In this document: one piece after another, positions 26,101 to 38,100 of the stretch
Numbering within the stretch: position 1 is the stretch's first letter
Layout: every line of letters begins with the position of its first letter
NCBI GenBank assembly: GCA_004794655.1
Contig: SMMW01000619.1
Coordinates: forward strand, 1-64,000
DNA length: 64,000 nt
From: Marisa cornuarietis
Taxonomy: Eukaryota > Mollusca > Gastropoda > Architaenioglossa > Ampullariidae
Reading direction: 5' to 3'
The notes under the pieces: model-generated
What the model saw: only the letters and a program-made list of their open reading frames with translations
The model's database searches: none
What the model was told of the DNA's origin: nothing
Program-made: the position numbers and the translations under genes

Positions 26101-29100
26101 CTCTCTTGAAGAATTGCAGCAGGCCCTCCAGAAGTGCAACGACTCTGCACCTGGCCCAGACAACATTTCATATCAGCTGCTGACTCATCTTCCACAGGTC
26201 TCTCTCCGCCTCCTCCTAGATATCTTTAACTTTATCTGGGTGTCTGGCTGTTTCCCTCCCTCGTGGAGTGAGGCAGTCGTGGTGCCCATCCCAAAACCTG
26301 GTAAGGATCTCTCTGATCCCAACTCTTACCGTCCTATTGCCCTTACTAGTTGTCTGTGCAAAACTTTAGAACGCATGGTGAATGCCCGGCTCACGTGGCA
26401 TCTTGAGTCTCATGGTCTCCTCTCCAACCTGCAGTGTGGCTTCAGAAAACACCACAGTACCATGGACCATCTAGTCCGTTTTGAAACTTTCCTTAGAGAT
26501 GCATTTGTCAGCAAAGAACATGTGTTAGGGGTCTTTTTTGATTTGGAAAAGGCGTATGACACAACCTGGAAGCAAGGTATTCTATTGGACCTTCAGGCCC
26601 TTGGCTTCTGGGGGGGAGGCCACCAAGGGTGCTGATCACACGAAGGAAAAATTATTTCCTACAAATCAAACTTTTTTATCCACTGTCTTGAAATATCACT
26701 CTTGGCACACAGTAATTGTCTCCCTTGTTCGTTTGTTGGTCTCAGTTCCACAGAAAAGTTTGTCAACTTAGGAGTTGTGAGGAAGACTATTCTGTGCCAT
26801 TTGCTGGTGTTCCGCTGACTTCTTTCACGTCTATTGATGAGAGCTACTTGAGGAAACTTGTAGCAAGATCAACAAAAACTTCATGTGTTGTGGATCCTGT
26901 ACCAACTAATTTTATTATTCAACTTCTTGACATTCTATTTCCTGTCATTTTGGACATTATTAATGCCAGTTTTTGAGAGCAGGTTGTGTTCCACGGTGTT
27001 TTAAACAGGCTGTTGTCAAGCCCTTGTTGAAAAAGGCAAACCTGGATCCCTCTGACTGTAAAAACTATCGTCCAGTGTCAAATTTATCATATATTTCCAA
27101 GCTACTTGAGAGGGTGGTCGCAGAACAGCTTATGACCCATTTTATTACTCATGGCTGCCTAGATAAATTTCAGTCAGCGTATCGTCCTGGCTTCAGCACA
27201 GAAACTGCTCTTCTTCGTGTGACCAATGACATTCTTTGTAGTGTCAACTCTGGCAACTTAGTGCTGTTAGTATTACTCGACCTGAGTAGTGCGTTTGACA
27301 CCATCAACCACCGCCTGCTGCTCCAGAGACTGTCATCAGAGGCTGGTATCCAGGGCACTGCGCTGCAGTGGATTGACTCCTATCTTGCCGATAGATCTCA
27401 GAGAGTGATTGTCGGCTCTGCCAGCTCTGAGGCAGTTCCTTTGGTGTGTGGCGTTGTCACCTGCACTCTACAGTGCCTTTCAGACGAGTCAGTAACTATT
27501 AAAACAACAAACACAATTTGAATTTAAAGACAAATATAATTGAAAAGAAGAATTAATAATTAACTAAACAAAAAATCTAAATTCAAAATAACAACTAAAC
27601 ACAGTCAAAAATTCAATGTTCACCCTTAGTTCCTTCAAACATAATATTCCCCTCACTCATAAAGGCGCAGTCCTCCACTCCTGAAGGCGCAGTCCTCCCA
27701 AACACAGTCTTCAGAAAAGAAAAGAAAACCCAACACAAATCACACAACACAGTCTCCGGTCCTGGTGCTGTCTCTTCTGAATCATGCACGCCCCCAGTCC
27801 CGACCGCCAACGAATGCACAGTCAATTGTCCAGATGAATGAATAAAAAAAATGAAATAAAAAAAATAGTAAACCTAGACAGAAAATAACCATATTTAACC
27901 CACAATATATCAATATCTAAATATTTCCCTCCCCCACTACAATAACATACATTCATCTATTTATCTCATACAAAAATTATATTAATCACTCTCTCAAACT
28001 CCACCATTTAAAAACAGTAAGTAACATAGACATACACTCACCTCAACAGGTTTAAATGACAAATTTTACTCAAGTCTGGTCAAGACTTGCTAAATAAACA
28101 CAAGCCTGGTCAGGACTTGGTACATAAAGTCTGGTCAAGACTTTCCCAACGCCCGAGGAGACCGTCAAGTTTCCCCGCTCCCGTCAAGGAGAACCAGCAT
28201 ACGAATAAAATCAAAGTACACCGAAACACTCTTCTCATTCTTTCCATCCCATCTTCTCAACAACAGACTTTATCACCATAAATCAATGGAAACAATAGAA
28301 ACAAAGAAACCCCAAAACTCTCTCCCTTCGTCACCATCCCCCTAAAACAACTTGTCACACCAGTTAATTAAGCAGCCGGCCGGCCATCACGGCCCGGCAC
28401 TGACTCACCCACTCAGACCTCACACCGATACACATTAACTCTTCCGCTCACACCTCCCCCCTTCCAGTCCCGTTACCTGTCCCCTTTCAGGATAAAAATA
28501 AAAAAAAAAATTTTAAGACAGCAGGTTTGTGACAGGCGTACCACAGGGATCCGTTCTGGGTCCATTATTATTTTCTGTATATACTTCACAGCTTGGACAG
28601 GTAATTGAACGCTTTCAGATGGGACGACAGTTCTTTGCGGACGATACACAGATTCTGAACAGTTTTCCCCCCGACCCAGGGCTAGGAATGCGCTTCAACG
28701 ACTTGAATCTTGTTGTGTTGCGGTGAAGGCCTGGATGACCAGAAATCGTCTTAAACTCAACGACGACAAGACAGAAGCGTTACTGTGCGGCCCCAGGGCC
28801 AGAAGGGAGCAGATCGGCATTAGTGCCGTGCAGGTCGGTGACGCCTCCATAGCCTTTGCTGACTGTGTACGGGACCTCGGGCTGTTTATTGATGCAGAGC
28901 TCTCCATGTGTAACCATGTTAGTTCTGTTGTGGCAAAATCCTACTACTTTTTGAGGACTTTAGGTAGACTACAGCCCATGCTGACTCAAGCTGCTGCCAA
29001 CTCACTTGCTGTGGCTGCCATCATATCAAGATTAGACTACTGTAATAGTGCATTGTGGGGTATACCTGCTACGCAGTTGGATTGACTCCAAAGAGTTCAA

Positions 29101-32100
29101 AACACAGCCGCCAGGATTGTCACCCGTGCAAAGTCGTCCACTGAGCACATCACCCCTATCCTACAGAGCCTTCACTGGCTCCCAGTGAAAAAGCGCATTG
29201 ATCACAAAGTGTTTCGATTGCACAGTCCTGCATGTTTAAAACTGCTCCTGAATATTTACAAGAGGTAGTTCCTCCTTACCAGCCGTCACGTGGTCTGCGC
29301 TCTGGCTCCCAGTCACGCTTCTGTCTCCCTGCAGTGGAAGACACAAACAAGAAGCGCACTGGAGCCAGGGCCTTCAAAAACGCGGCAGCTAAACTGTGGA
29401 ATGCTCTGCCATCGTCATTGTCCACCATCACCTCACCAACCACGTTTCGAAAAAGACTGAAGACCCATCTGTTTAGTTAAGACGGACTTAAACGTAAACA
29501 ACCAAGCAACACTTGTGTCTTTATTTTTTACTTTCCTGCTGTTTATCTATTTATTTACTTCTTTTTTTTCTTATTTTTTCTTTATTTTGTTTTTGCTGCG
29601 CAATGAGCATTCTTCCGAATGGATACCTGCGCATTACAAATGGACATCATCACCATCATCATCATCAACTTCAGTCAGATGCCTTCCATATACTAAAGTA
29701 CACAAAGTAAGATTACTGGTCACTTCAACAAAATCTAATGAAGAACACTGTCACACAAATATAAATCTCGTCACTTGCCCCTTCACAGCAGGTTTTCACT
29801 GAATGATCTTTTTCTGCTTGATCGTGACATTTTGTTTTACTTATACGGCTGTAGCTGATCCGTTGACTAACAGTCCTTTCTTCCACGATGCCATTTTCAT
29901 CTCAGTTCAGCTTCTTGGTCGTGCACGTCGACAGAGAGATGAAACGTATGTAATGTGGATGAAAAATAAATTTTTACGACGAGGCAACAAATCTTTCTAC
30001 AGCTTGTGTGACCTGGGGAGGTTTATCCTCATTCTTGATCTGTTCTTTTTAATGACTTCTCTGATGACTGCAGATCTAAACTCTAAATCTTCGCCAGTGA
30101 AATGTGTCACCAGGCCAATCAGACAAATCTGACTGATGCTGATGCAGAGAAAGGCCTACTTGTTTTTGAAGCCTTTGACCTGACTATTGTACTTTATATT
30201 TTTCTTGCTAAAACAAAAAGATGGTAAAGTTCCTAGATTCAAGAGTGACAAGAGGCTAAAGACAGACAAAAGTTATATCAGACAAACCAGTTACAAATCA
30301 TTGTGCTTGTTCCAAACCTCAACTGTCTGATTCTCCAACAGCAAGTCAGCCTTACATCACCTCCCTAAACTTTTTATTGTAAGATTACGTTTCTTGTCAT
30401 GATATAGTTTTAGTTGCTGGCACAGCATTAAATATGAACAAACAAACCATCAGATATAAGCTTTTTATGCCTTGATAGTTAATGGGGTGTTTTTTTGGAT
30501 GGGGGGTTGTTTACTGGTGGCCTTTTGGGCCACAAAACGCCTTTTTTTAACATGTTACCAACTTTTTTTTATGTTATTCTTGCTTCTTGTGTTGACTTTT
30601 ATTGTTCTAGATGTTATGGTTATGTTATATCATTTTGGTTTTTTTCCCTAAACATTTTAAAATAAGATAACTTTTTCTCGCCGTGATATAGCCTTAGTTG
30701 CTGTCATAGCGTTAAACACAACCAACCAATCAACCTTCCCCCAAAATGGTGGACTTCTTCTTTAGGATTCACAAATAGACTGTTGAGCTCTTTTACACAG
30801 TGCTTTATTTAGTAGTCGATGGCAGATGCACTGGGTACAGCGGAACCTCTAGCAGCCATGACCACTAATGCCACTGACCAGGGATGATAATTTGTTTGGT
30901 TATAGAGCAGTTGTAGACCTTAAGTTCCTAATAGCTGGGCTGTCTGGTAAGTATGAAATAAAAGAATTAACAAGGAAATTTTCACTGGGATGCAACTCCT
31001 TTAAAAAAATGTGATGTTACATTCCTTTTCCCATCAATTGGACAATATCACAAACAGTACTATAAAGAGCTGAAGGATGTGTACAAAGTGTTGTTAGTGT
31101 GTTAAATAATGAACTATGATTTGATTGTGATGTATTAAAATTTTATTTTGAATTTTTATAATGGTGTCAGGCACGGGGTCTTGTGGTGGATGCACTGGAG
31201 TGTTTGGTCAGTCATGTTCAAATGCCAGTCCACCAGTCTATTTTGTCCCTTCTGGAACGTGGCTTTAGTGCTCATGTCTTGAAAACTGCTTACGGTAAGT
31301 TTTTTTTTAATGTGCCATTTATGGATAAAACCTAGGAAATCTGAAGGATGTGTGTGCTTACATAATCAAGGTTGCAGCCGTTAGGGTTAGAATAAGGGTT
31401 CTATAAGTACGAAATCTTAGGGATGGGTATTCTTACCTAACAAAGTTATAGTGGATGGATAGCTGGTAGTTACAGAATCATAAGCTTTATCAGCCACCCC
31501 AGCAAAGTCATGCTGAAGGTCATACAGAACTGCATCAACACCACCACAGAGGAACTGCTAGTGGAAGAATAGGCTGGCTTCAGAAGATGTAGAAACACAG
31601 TCAAGCAGGTCTTCAACAGTCGCATCATTATAGAAAAGCATCTTCGGCATCAGTGGGACCTCTACCACAACTTCATTGACTTTAAAAAGGCATTTGACAG
31701 AGTCTAGCACAAGTAGCTGGGGCAAGTGATGCAAAAATTCAACTTCGAAGAAGGTCTCGTTGAATTCACCGAAGTGCTATACAATAGCTCAACAAATGCA
31801 GTACTGGTGAATAACCAAATAGGAGCTTACTTTCGCACCACAGTAGGCGTACATCAAGGATGTTTCCTATCACTGGTGCTGTTTAATATCTTCTTGGAGA
31901 ACATCATGGTTGAAACTCTCCACGACCATCATACTTCCATTTCAACTAGTGGAAGACCAATCTGCAACCTACACGTTACAGACGACATAGATCTGTTAGC
32001 AAGCACAAACAAAGAACTAGAAGACCTCATCAACAGACTGACAGACAGTTCAAATGCACATGGAATGGAGACCAGCACTGAAAAGAGCAAGGTTTTATCA

Positions 32101-35100
32101 CTGCCAATGGCGAAGCAGAGATCCATATGAACGGGGTACAGCTTGAAGAGGTTAGCAGCTTCAAGTATTTGGGAGCCACCCTCTCCAAGGACAGCAGCTC
32201 CACACCAGATATCCGCATCAGGATCGCAACAGCAACAGTGGTGATAGTCTGGCATAGCTATTAGATAAGGTTCACTACCTAGTAAAAGCTGTACAAATAC
32301 CTGATAATACCGATCCTGCTCTACGGATGTGACGTGGACTTGCCAAAATGGAAAGGAGAATCCAGGTATTCAAGAACAAGTGCCTGATGAGGCTGCACTG
32401 GATCTCATACAAAGAACATAGAACCAACAATTTTATACGAAACAAGATGGTCACACTGGTAGGACACCAGGAACCTCTACTTTCAATCAAGTGACTTAAG
32501 ATGGTCTTCTTTGGCCATATGACCCAGCACGACACCTTGTCGAAGACTGTCCTTCAAGGCACTTTGGGGGATATTCGATGCCCCAATGGCCAGAGGAAGA
32601 ACTGGCTTACGAAGGTCAAAGACTGGACTGGTCGTCCTGTACAGGACCTGCTGCCTATCGCCCACAATAGGCAAGAGTTGCGGCCCTGTCAGCTGCCACA
32701 TCGATCCATGTGCACCTTTGAAAATCTTTTTCAACAAAATAGATGGGCCCAGTGTTGGATACTAAGGAATATTTTGGAACTTAATGTACTTAAGAAAGTT
32801 AATATAGGAATTAGTATCCATCTTTGGTTTAAAAAAAGCCTTGTTTGTAAGTTGTGGTAAAGAAAAACCTGTACAATACTTTTGGTAAGCACAATATTAT
32901 CATGTAAGTAGAAAGGAAAACAACTAAATATTGTTGTCTCATGCCATGTTTCCAGGTGGCATGCTGTCCAGTTTGAATGGACAAAGTTTAGTGGAGATTC
33001 TGGTTACCAAACCAAACCTGGTGGTGATGGAGGCAATGGTAATACAGCAGTGTCTACCATATTTGGATGTGCCTATCCTACAGCGCTTGGCCATGACTCT
33101 TGACCCTTCACGACCTCTCGTCCAGGTGCTGCTGAAACAGCAGGCTGTCGTTCATCAGAGGCAAGTGGGCTTAAGTTCAGTATAGCATATGTAGTGGGTG
33201 ACAGGTAATAGCTTGCAGCTGCTTCATGCTTAACCCTTATAGCACAAAGTAGCACAAGGAGCCACGATCAAGCATGGGAAGGCAATTTTCACTACTTTTA
33301 CGGCAAAGCTTTCTCCTTTCCAAAAAATGTATAGGCTTCTTGGTCTAGTGTTTACCTGAGAGCAGAAAAAACAGACATCACTCACTGTCGTCTTCACTGG
33401 CTTCAGTTATTAGCCATTGTCTTCGTAATACTTATACACATCTGCACTGCTATAAGGGTTAAGTTCAGTTTAGTGGGTGTAATGGGGGACAGCTAATAGC
33501 GTGCAGCTGGTTCATGCATTCTGTTTGTCAAAAACAGATAATTCTTGGTTTCTTCTCCAAAATTAACAAGAGTAAAATTCTAAAAGCTAAACCAACAACT
33601 TGTGAGTTAGATCCGATGCCCACAAGCCTTCTTCTTGAGTGCCTAGATATTTTACTTCCTGCCATCACAAATATTGTAAATGTCAGTTTGTCAGTTGGTG
33701 TGTTCCCATCTTTGTTTAAAAATGCCCTGCTGAGGCCAGTACTTAAGAAATCCATGATTGACGTCAATGTGCTGAACAATTACCTCCAGTTTCCAACTTG
33801 TCTTTTTTGTCTAAGATCATAGAGAAAATAGTTTTGACACAGCTCTGGGTCTACTTACAAGACCACCATCTTCTCCCACAAGCTCAGTCGGCATATAGAC
33901 CTTTTCACAGCACTGAGACCACTCTTATCAAAGTAACAACAGACATATTATCTGCCCTTGACAGTGGTGATGTCTCTCCATTAACTCTACTGGACCTGTC
34001 TGCTGTATTTGACACTAAGGACCACTTTCTGTTCCTTCATAGACTGCACACCCTCTATGGAACTTCTAGACCTGCCCTCTCATGGTTCAACTCCTATCTC
34101 ACTGATAGAACCCAGACTGTGGTAGTTGACGGTCAAACATCTCGCCCTGCTCCACATCTCTGTGGTGTTCCACAACACTAAACCACTTTCATCATGCATC
34201 CAGTCTTACCAGGTTTCTTACCAATCATGTGGTGACAACAGGCAGCTTTGCTGTTCCACTCCACCGGCTGTGTCTCACTCTGCTATTAGCTCTCTACAAG
34301 CTTGTATCAGCGACATCAAGGGCTGGATGGTAAAAAACAAGCTTAAACTAAACGATGATATGGAAGCCCTCCTATGCCATAGAAGTAGACATCAACATTC
34401 ACTCGTCAGTCTGCCCAATCACATCAAGGTGGGCGAAACCAACATCACCTTCACGTCATCCGTTAGGAATCTGGGATTTATTCTCACTAGCAGAATGCTC
34501 GTCCTTTTTACCCTCCTCCCCCCACTCTTGCTACTTGTCTCCCCATCTTTCTCTGCAGAATCACTATATTCTCTTCCTGTTACTTGGAGCCTTTTTGTGT
34601 TTTCTATCTTTCTTTTCTGTTTGTCGTCAGTACTGTCGTTTATTCTTCCATCCCTCGTGTTCTATCCATGTAGTCCATGTCTATTCCCCATTTTAAGCGC
34701 TAAGAGCATGCTCTCTGTGAGTGTGAACATACGCTATCTTCATTATTATTATTAAATGTGTCTTAATGGTATATGCCCCCGTGGGCCTGGCTTCTCGTGC
34801 CAGGGGTGAACACCAAGCCTCTCTCTGGCTGGGTGACTAAGCTGGCCCACCCCTTTTTCTAATGCTTTTCTTGGTTCTTTCTCACTGTCTAGCCCTTTCA
34901 CCAATACTCTTTTTCTAATCAACCATATCCTTGTCACACTACTGTTTGTCTTTTCTATCTTCTGCTTACACAAGTCTTTCCCTGCCTTCTTTTTCCATCA
35001 TGCCTTTCTTTTAAAGTAACTCTTTTCTCTGTGGCCTCCTTTAGGCCCCCTGCGTTTGCTGTTTAGGGCGACCCATGTTGGGGGATAATGGGATCCTGGG

Positions 35101-38100
35101 GGTTTAGGTCCCTGATGGGTTGTGGCCCATCAAACCAACACACCTCTTTAGCCCGGACTTATCCTAGACGGGAGGTTGGTGTGGCTCTCACATGGCTGGT
35201 TGTATATTGCCCTAGCTTTGCTAGAAGGTTGCGGCTGGGGTCAGTCTGGTCTTCACACTCTGTAGGCCAGAGTATATTCCTTCTGTATCCCTGGTGCGAC
35301 CCTGCTGGAAATGCCATAATTGGTACCACTCAGTCGCATCACCTTGTTGAACTCCGTGGTGGGTGGGGAGCATAAGGAACAAAAGCTCATTTCTTTATTA
35401 TGGCACCAAAAAAAAAAAAGAAAAAGAAAAAGAAAATCTGGGAAAACGCATATGTGAGGATGAATTTTTGGACAGTGAGGATGAAGTGCGAGAAGGTGTG
35501 AAAGTGGTTGTTGAGGTGACCTGGCCCCGTTTTCGTTGTTGCGGGCGCAGAGCCGGCGCAGCCGCTCTTGTCCCTTTCCCCTTTTGCGGTTGTAAAGGGC
35601 TTCAGAAATATAACCTCTACAGGGTTTACATCCATCAAGCGGTTGCATACTGGACAATTCCTCGTTCAGTGCGCTAACCAAAAGGCTTCAGAGGCCCTTC
35701 GCCGATGGGATGGTAAACAGTTTGTTGACCGCCCCATAAAGATCCCTCAACTCCTCCAGGGGGGTCATTTGTTGCCCGGACCTTGCTGGGATGTCAGGTC
35801 CCAGGGGGTCTTAGCTGTAAAAAGAGTCAGCCTAAAGAGGGATGGGAAAACAATTTCTACACACTCTTTTTCTGACTTTCTGTTTGCCCAAAATACCCGA
35901 CTTCATTGAGTTTGGGTATTGGCAGGTCAAAGTCTCTTTATTCATACCTTCTCTGTTGTGCTGTGTTACAAATTAAATGTTGTAGCGGTCTGTGTGAGGT
36001 GTCACCCGGCGCCGCCAGCGCTTTGATGGAGTATTTGACCACGGTTGACCTGCCGAGTGTGTCGAGATCATTCTAGCGGGTGCGTGAGCGGGGGTGGGGG
36101 GGTGACTGATGCAAGCCATGATAACCTGGAATGTTCGGTGCGAGAGAGTGCATGTGTGATGAGTAGATGCTGGATGTTTCTAGATGTGTTTGTACTTTGT
36201 ATATAAGCGGTGGGAATGAGTGTTTGAGTAGGGAGGTGAGTGAGAGCAAAGTAGAGAGTTTCTGTGGGCGTGTATCGCCGCTAGTGAGTTGTGTCAGGCC
36301 TGTGCTGCTTTAGTTCAAGTAGGTGTGTTGCCTTTAGCCAGCGTGTGTCGCTGTGGTCAGTTGTTGTGTCAGGTGTGTGTGTTGCTATTTGAGTAGCAAG
36401 AGTCGCTGCTAGAATAGTCTTCAGACTGAGCTATTGTGAACTGTCTTGCTGGCGTGTGTTGCCGACTTGCCAGTGTGAAATAGCCGCATGGGACTTATGG
36501 GACTCAATTTAGTTACGGACATTCAACATCTATACCTCCCATCCGTAACACACTGCTTCAACTGTCAGCCTTGTAGCCACAGGGCTAGCTTTTGCAAGTC
36601 CCAAGCCCGCTGCTACGCTGCGGCGGGACTGGCCACGCTGTGACTGATTGTTTTCAAAACGCCAAATGTGCAAATTGTGAGGATCCCTATGTTGCTTCTT
36701 CCAAGGACTGCACGAAGTGGAAGGAAGATGCAGCCATCCAGTGCGTACGCTCGGAATCTGGCATCTCCTACACAGATGCTTGCCGTCCCGTAGTGGGTGG
36801 CTCCTCCAGAGCATCCTCTGCTGTAGGCTCCACTTCCTACTCGGCAGTCATAGCGAAAATACAGTCAGCCTCTATCTCTGTCCAGACGGACATGACATGG
36901 GTCACTTCTGAGGGCACTGTTCCAGTCCGTCAAACTATGCATCCTCTTCCTACTCCTGCAAGCAGTGGTGGCTCCCAGTCATGACAAACAACGCAGACCA
37001 CATGTGTCACAACCCAAACAACTCTCACCGATCAGACCCACACGCCAACAAACTCGAAACACAAAATCACCAAAAGGTAAAATCACTACATCACAGACAA
37101 ATAAGAAAGACACACAAGAAAAAACAAAATCACCAGACAAACACACTCCACAACAACAAACCTCTGGGGCCACTCAGTCCCTGTATCAAACGGTTTTGCC
37201 TCTCTTGGCGAGCAGGGGAGGGACGTGGATAAGCAACGTCTAGCGTCTCTGTGTCATATCCTCACAGATAAAACGATCCTTCAACGGAACTGTGGAAGGA
37301 TCCGAGCCAGCTTTGAAGAACTCCGATGCCTAGCATCTCATTTGTCACCTTACATTATTGCTCTTCATGAGACTCTTCTCCTACCTTCTACCTCCTTTTC
37401 CTTTAAAGGCTTTCAAATTTTATGTCAAGACTTGCAATCTGACGTCCCTTCAGGTGGGGCTGCTCTTCTTCTTTGCTCCCACCTTTTGTTTAGCCAGATA
37501 CAGCTTTCCACTCCTCTTCAAGCTGTTTCTGCCCGGGTTACTCTGGGCAAGACTATCACTATTTGCTGTATCCATCTTCCTCCCTCTGCTCGGATCTTCC
37601 AACAAGACCTTGAGGGTCTTCTTACCCAACTTCCTTCTCCCATCCTTCTTTTGGGGGACTTTAATGGGCACCACCCACTATGGGGCGGGGATTTGATTCA
37701 CCCTAAGGGAGAGTGGCTGGGATAATTTTTTATGGAAAGTGATCTCTGCCTCTTAAACGATGGGTCGAACACTTTTTGTCGGCCATCCAGCACTACTGTT
37801 TCAGCAATCGATCTGTCAGTAGTGAGTCCAACAGTATTGTAAGATTTTAACTGGACTGTACACGACGACCTATGCGGCAGTAATCACTTTCCAATTTTTA
37901 CAGTGGCGGGTGGAACTTGACCAAGGCAGATTGGCCTGCTTTTCAGGCCCTCTGCACCACCTGCCTTTGTTCTAGTGATAGTTTTAATTTAAATAACTTT
38001 GATAGTGATCAAGCCCCCGTGGGCCCGGCTTCTCGTGCCGGGGGTGAACACCCAGCCTCTCTCTGGCTGGGTGACCAAGCTGGCCCACCCCTTTCCCTTA

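Larger units (their letters stand above)
21886..26612 (+). mobile_element. LINE family A, copy C (3'-truncated)
   Basis: This copy begins with ribozyme bases GCCCCCGTGGGCCCGGCTTC (21886-21905). It is interrupted by a family B LINE (21906-22763), then resumes through a 12-bp duplication (22764-22775). The 5' UTR (to about 23384), ORF1 (23385-24780) and ORF2 (24782 on) follow. Homology to copy B stops inside the RT near 26612, where a CR1-like element takes over. It lies in intron 12. Confidence 0.9.

Noticed and set aside
29803..30132. 109-codon plus-strand frame as a possible extra host exon
   Set aside because: Exons 12 and 13 already join in phase 0, and the frame has no recognised motif; kept only as an unrecognised stretch.
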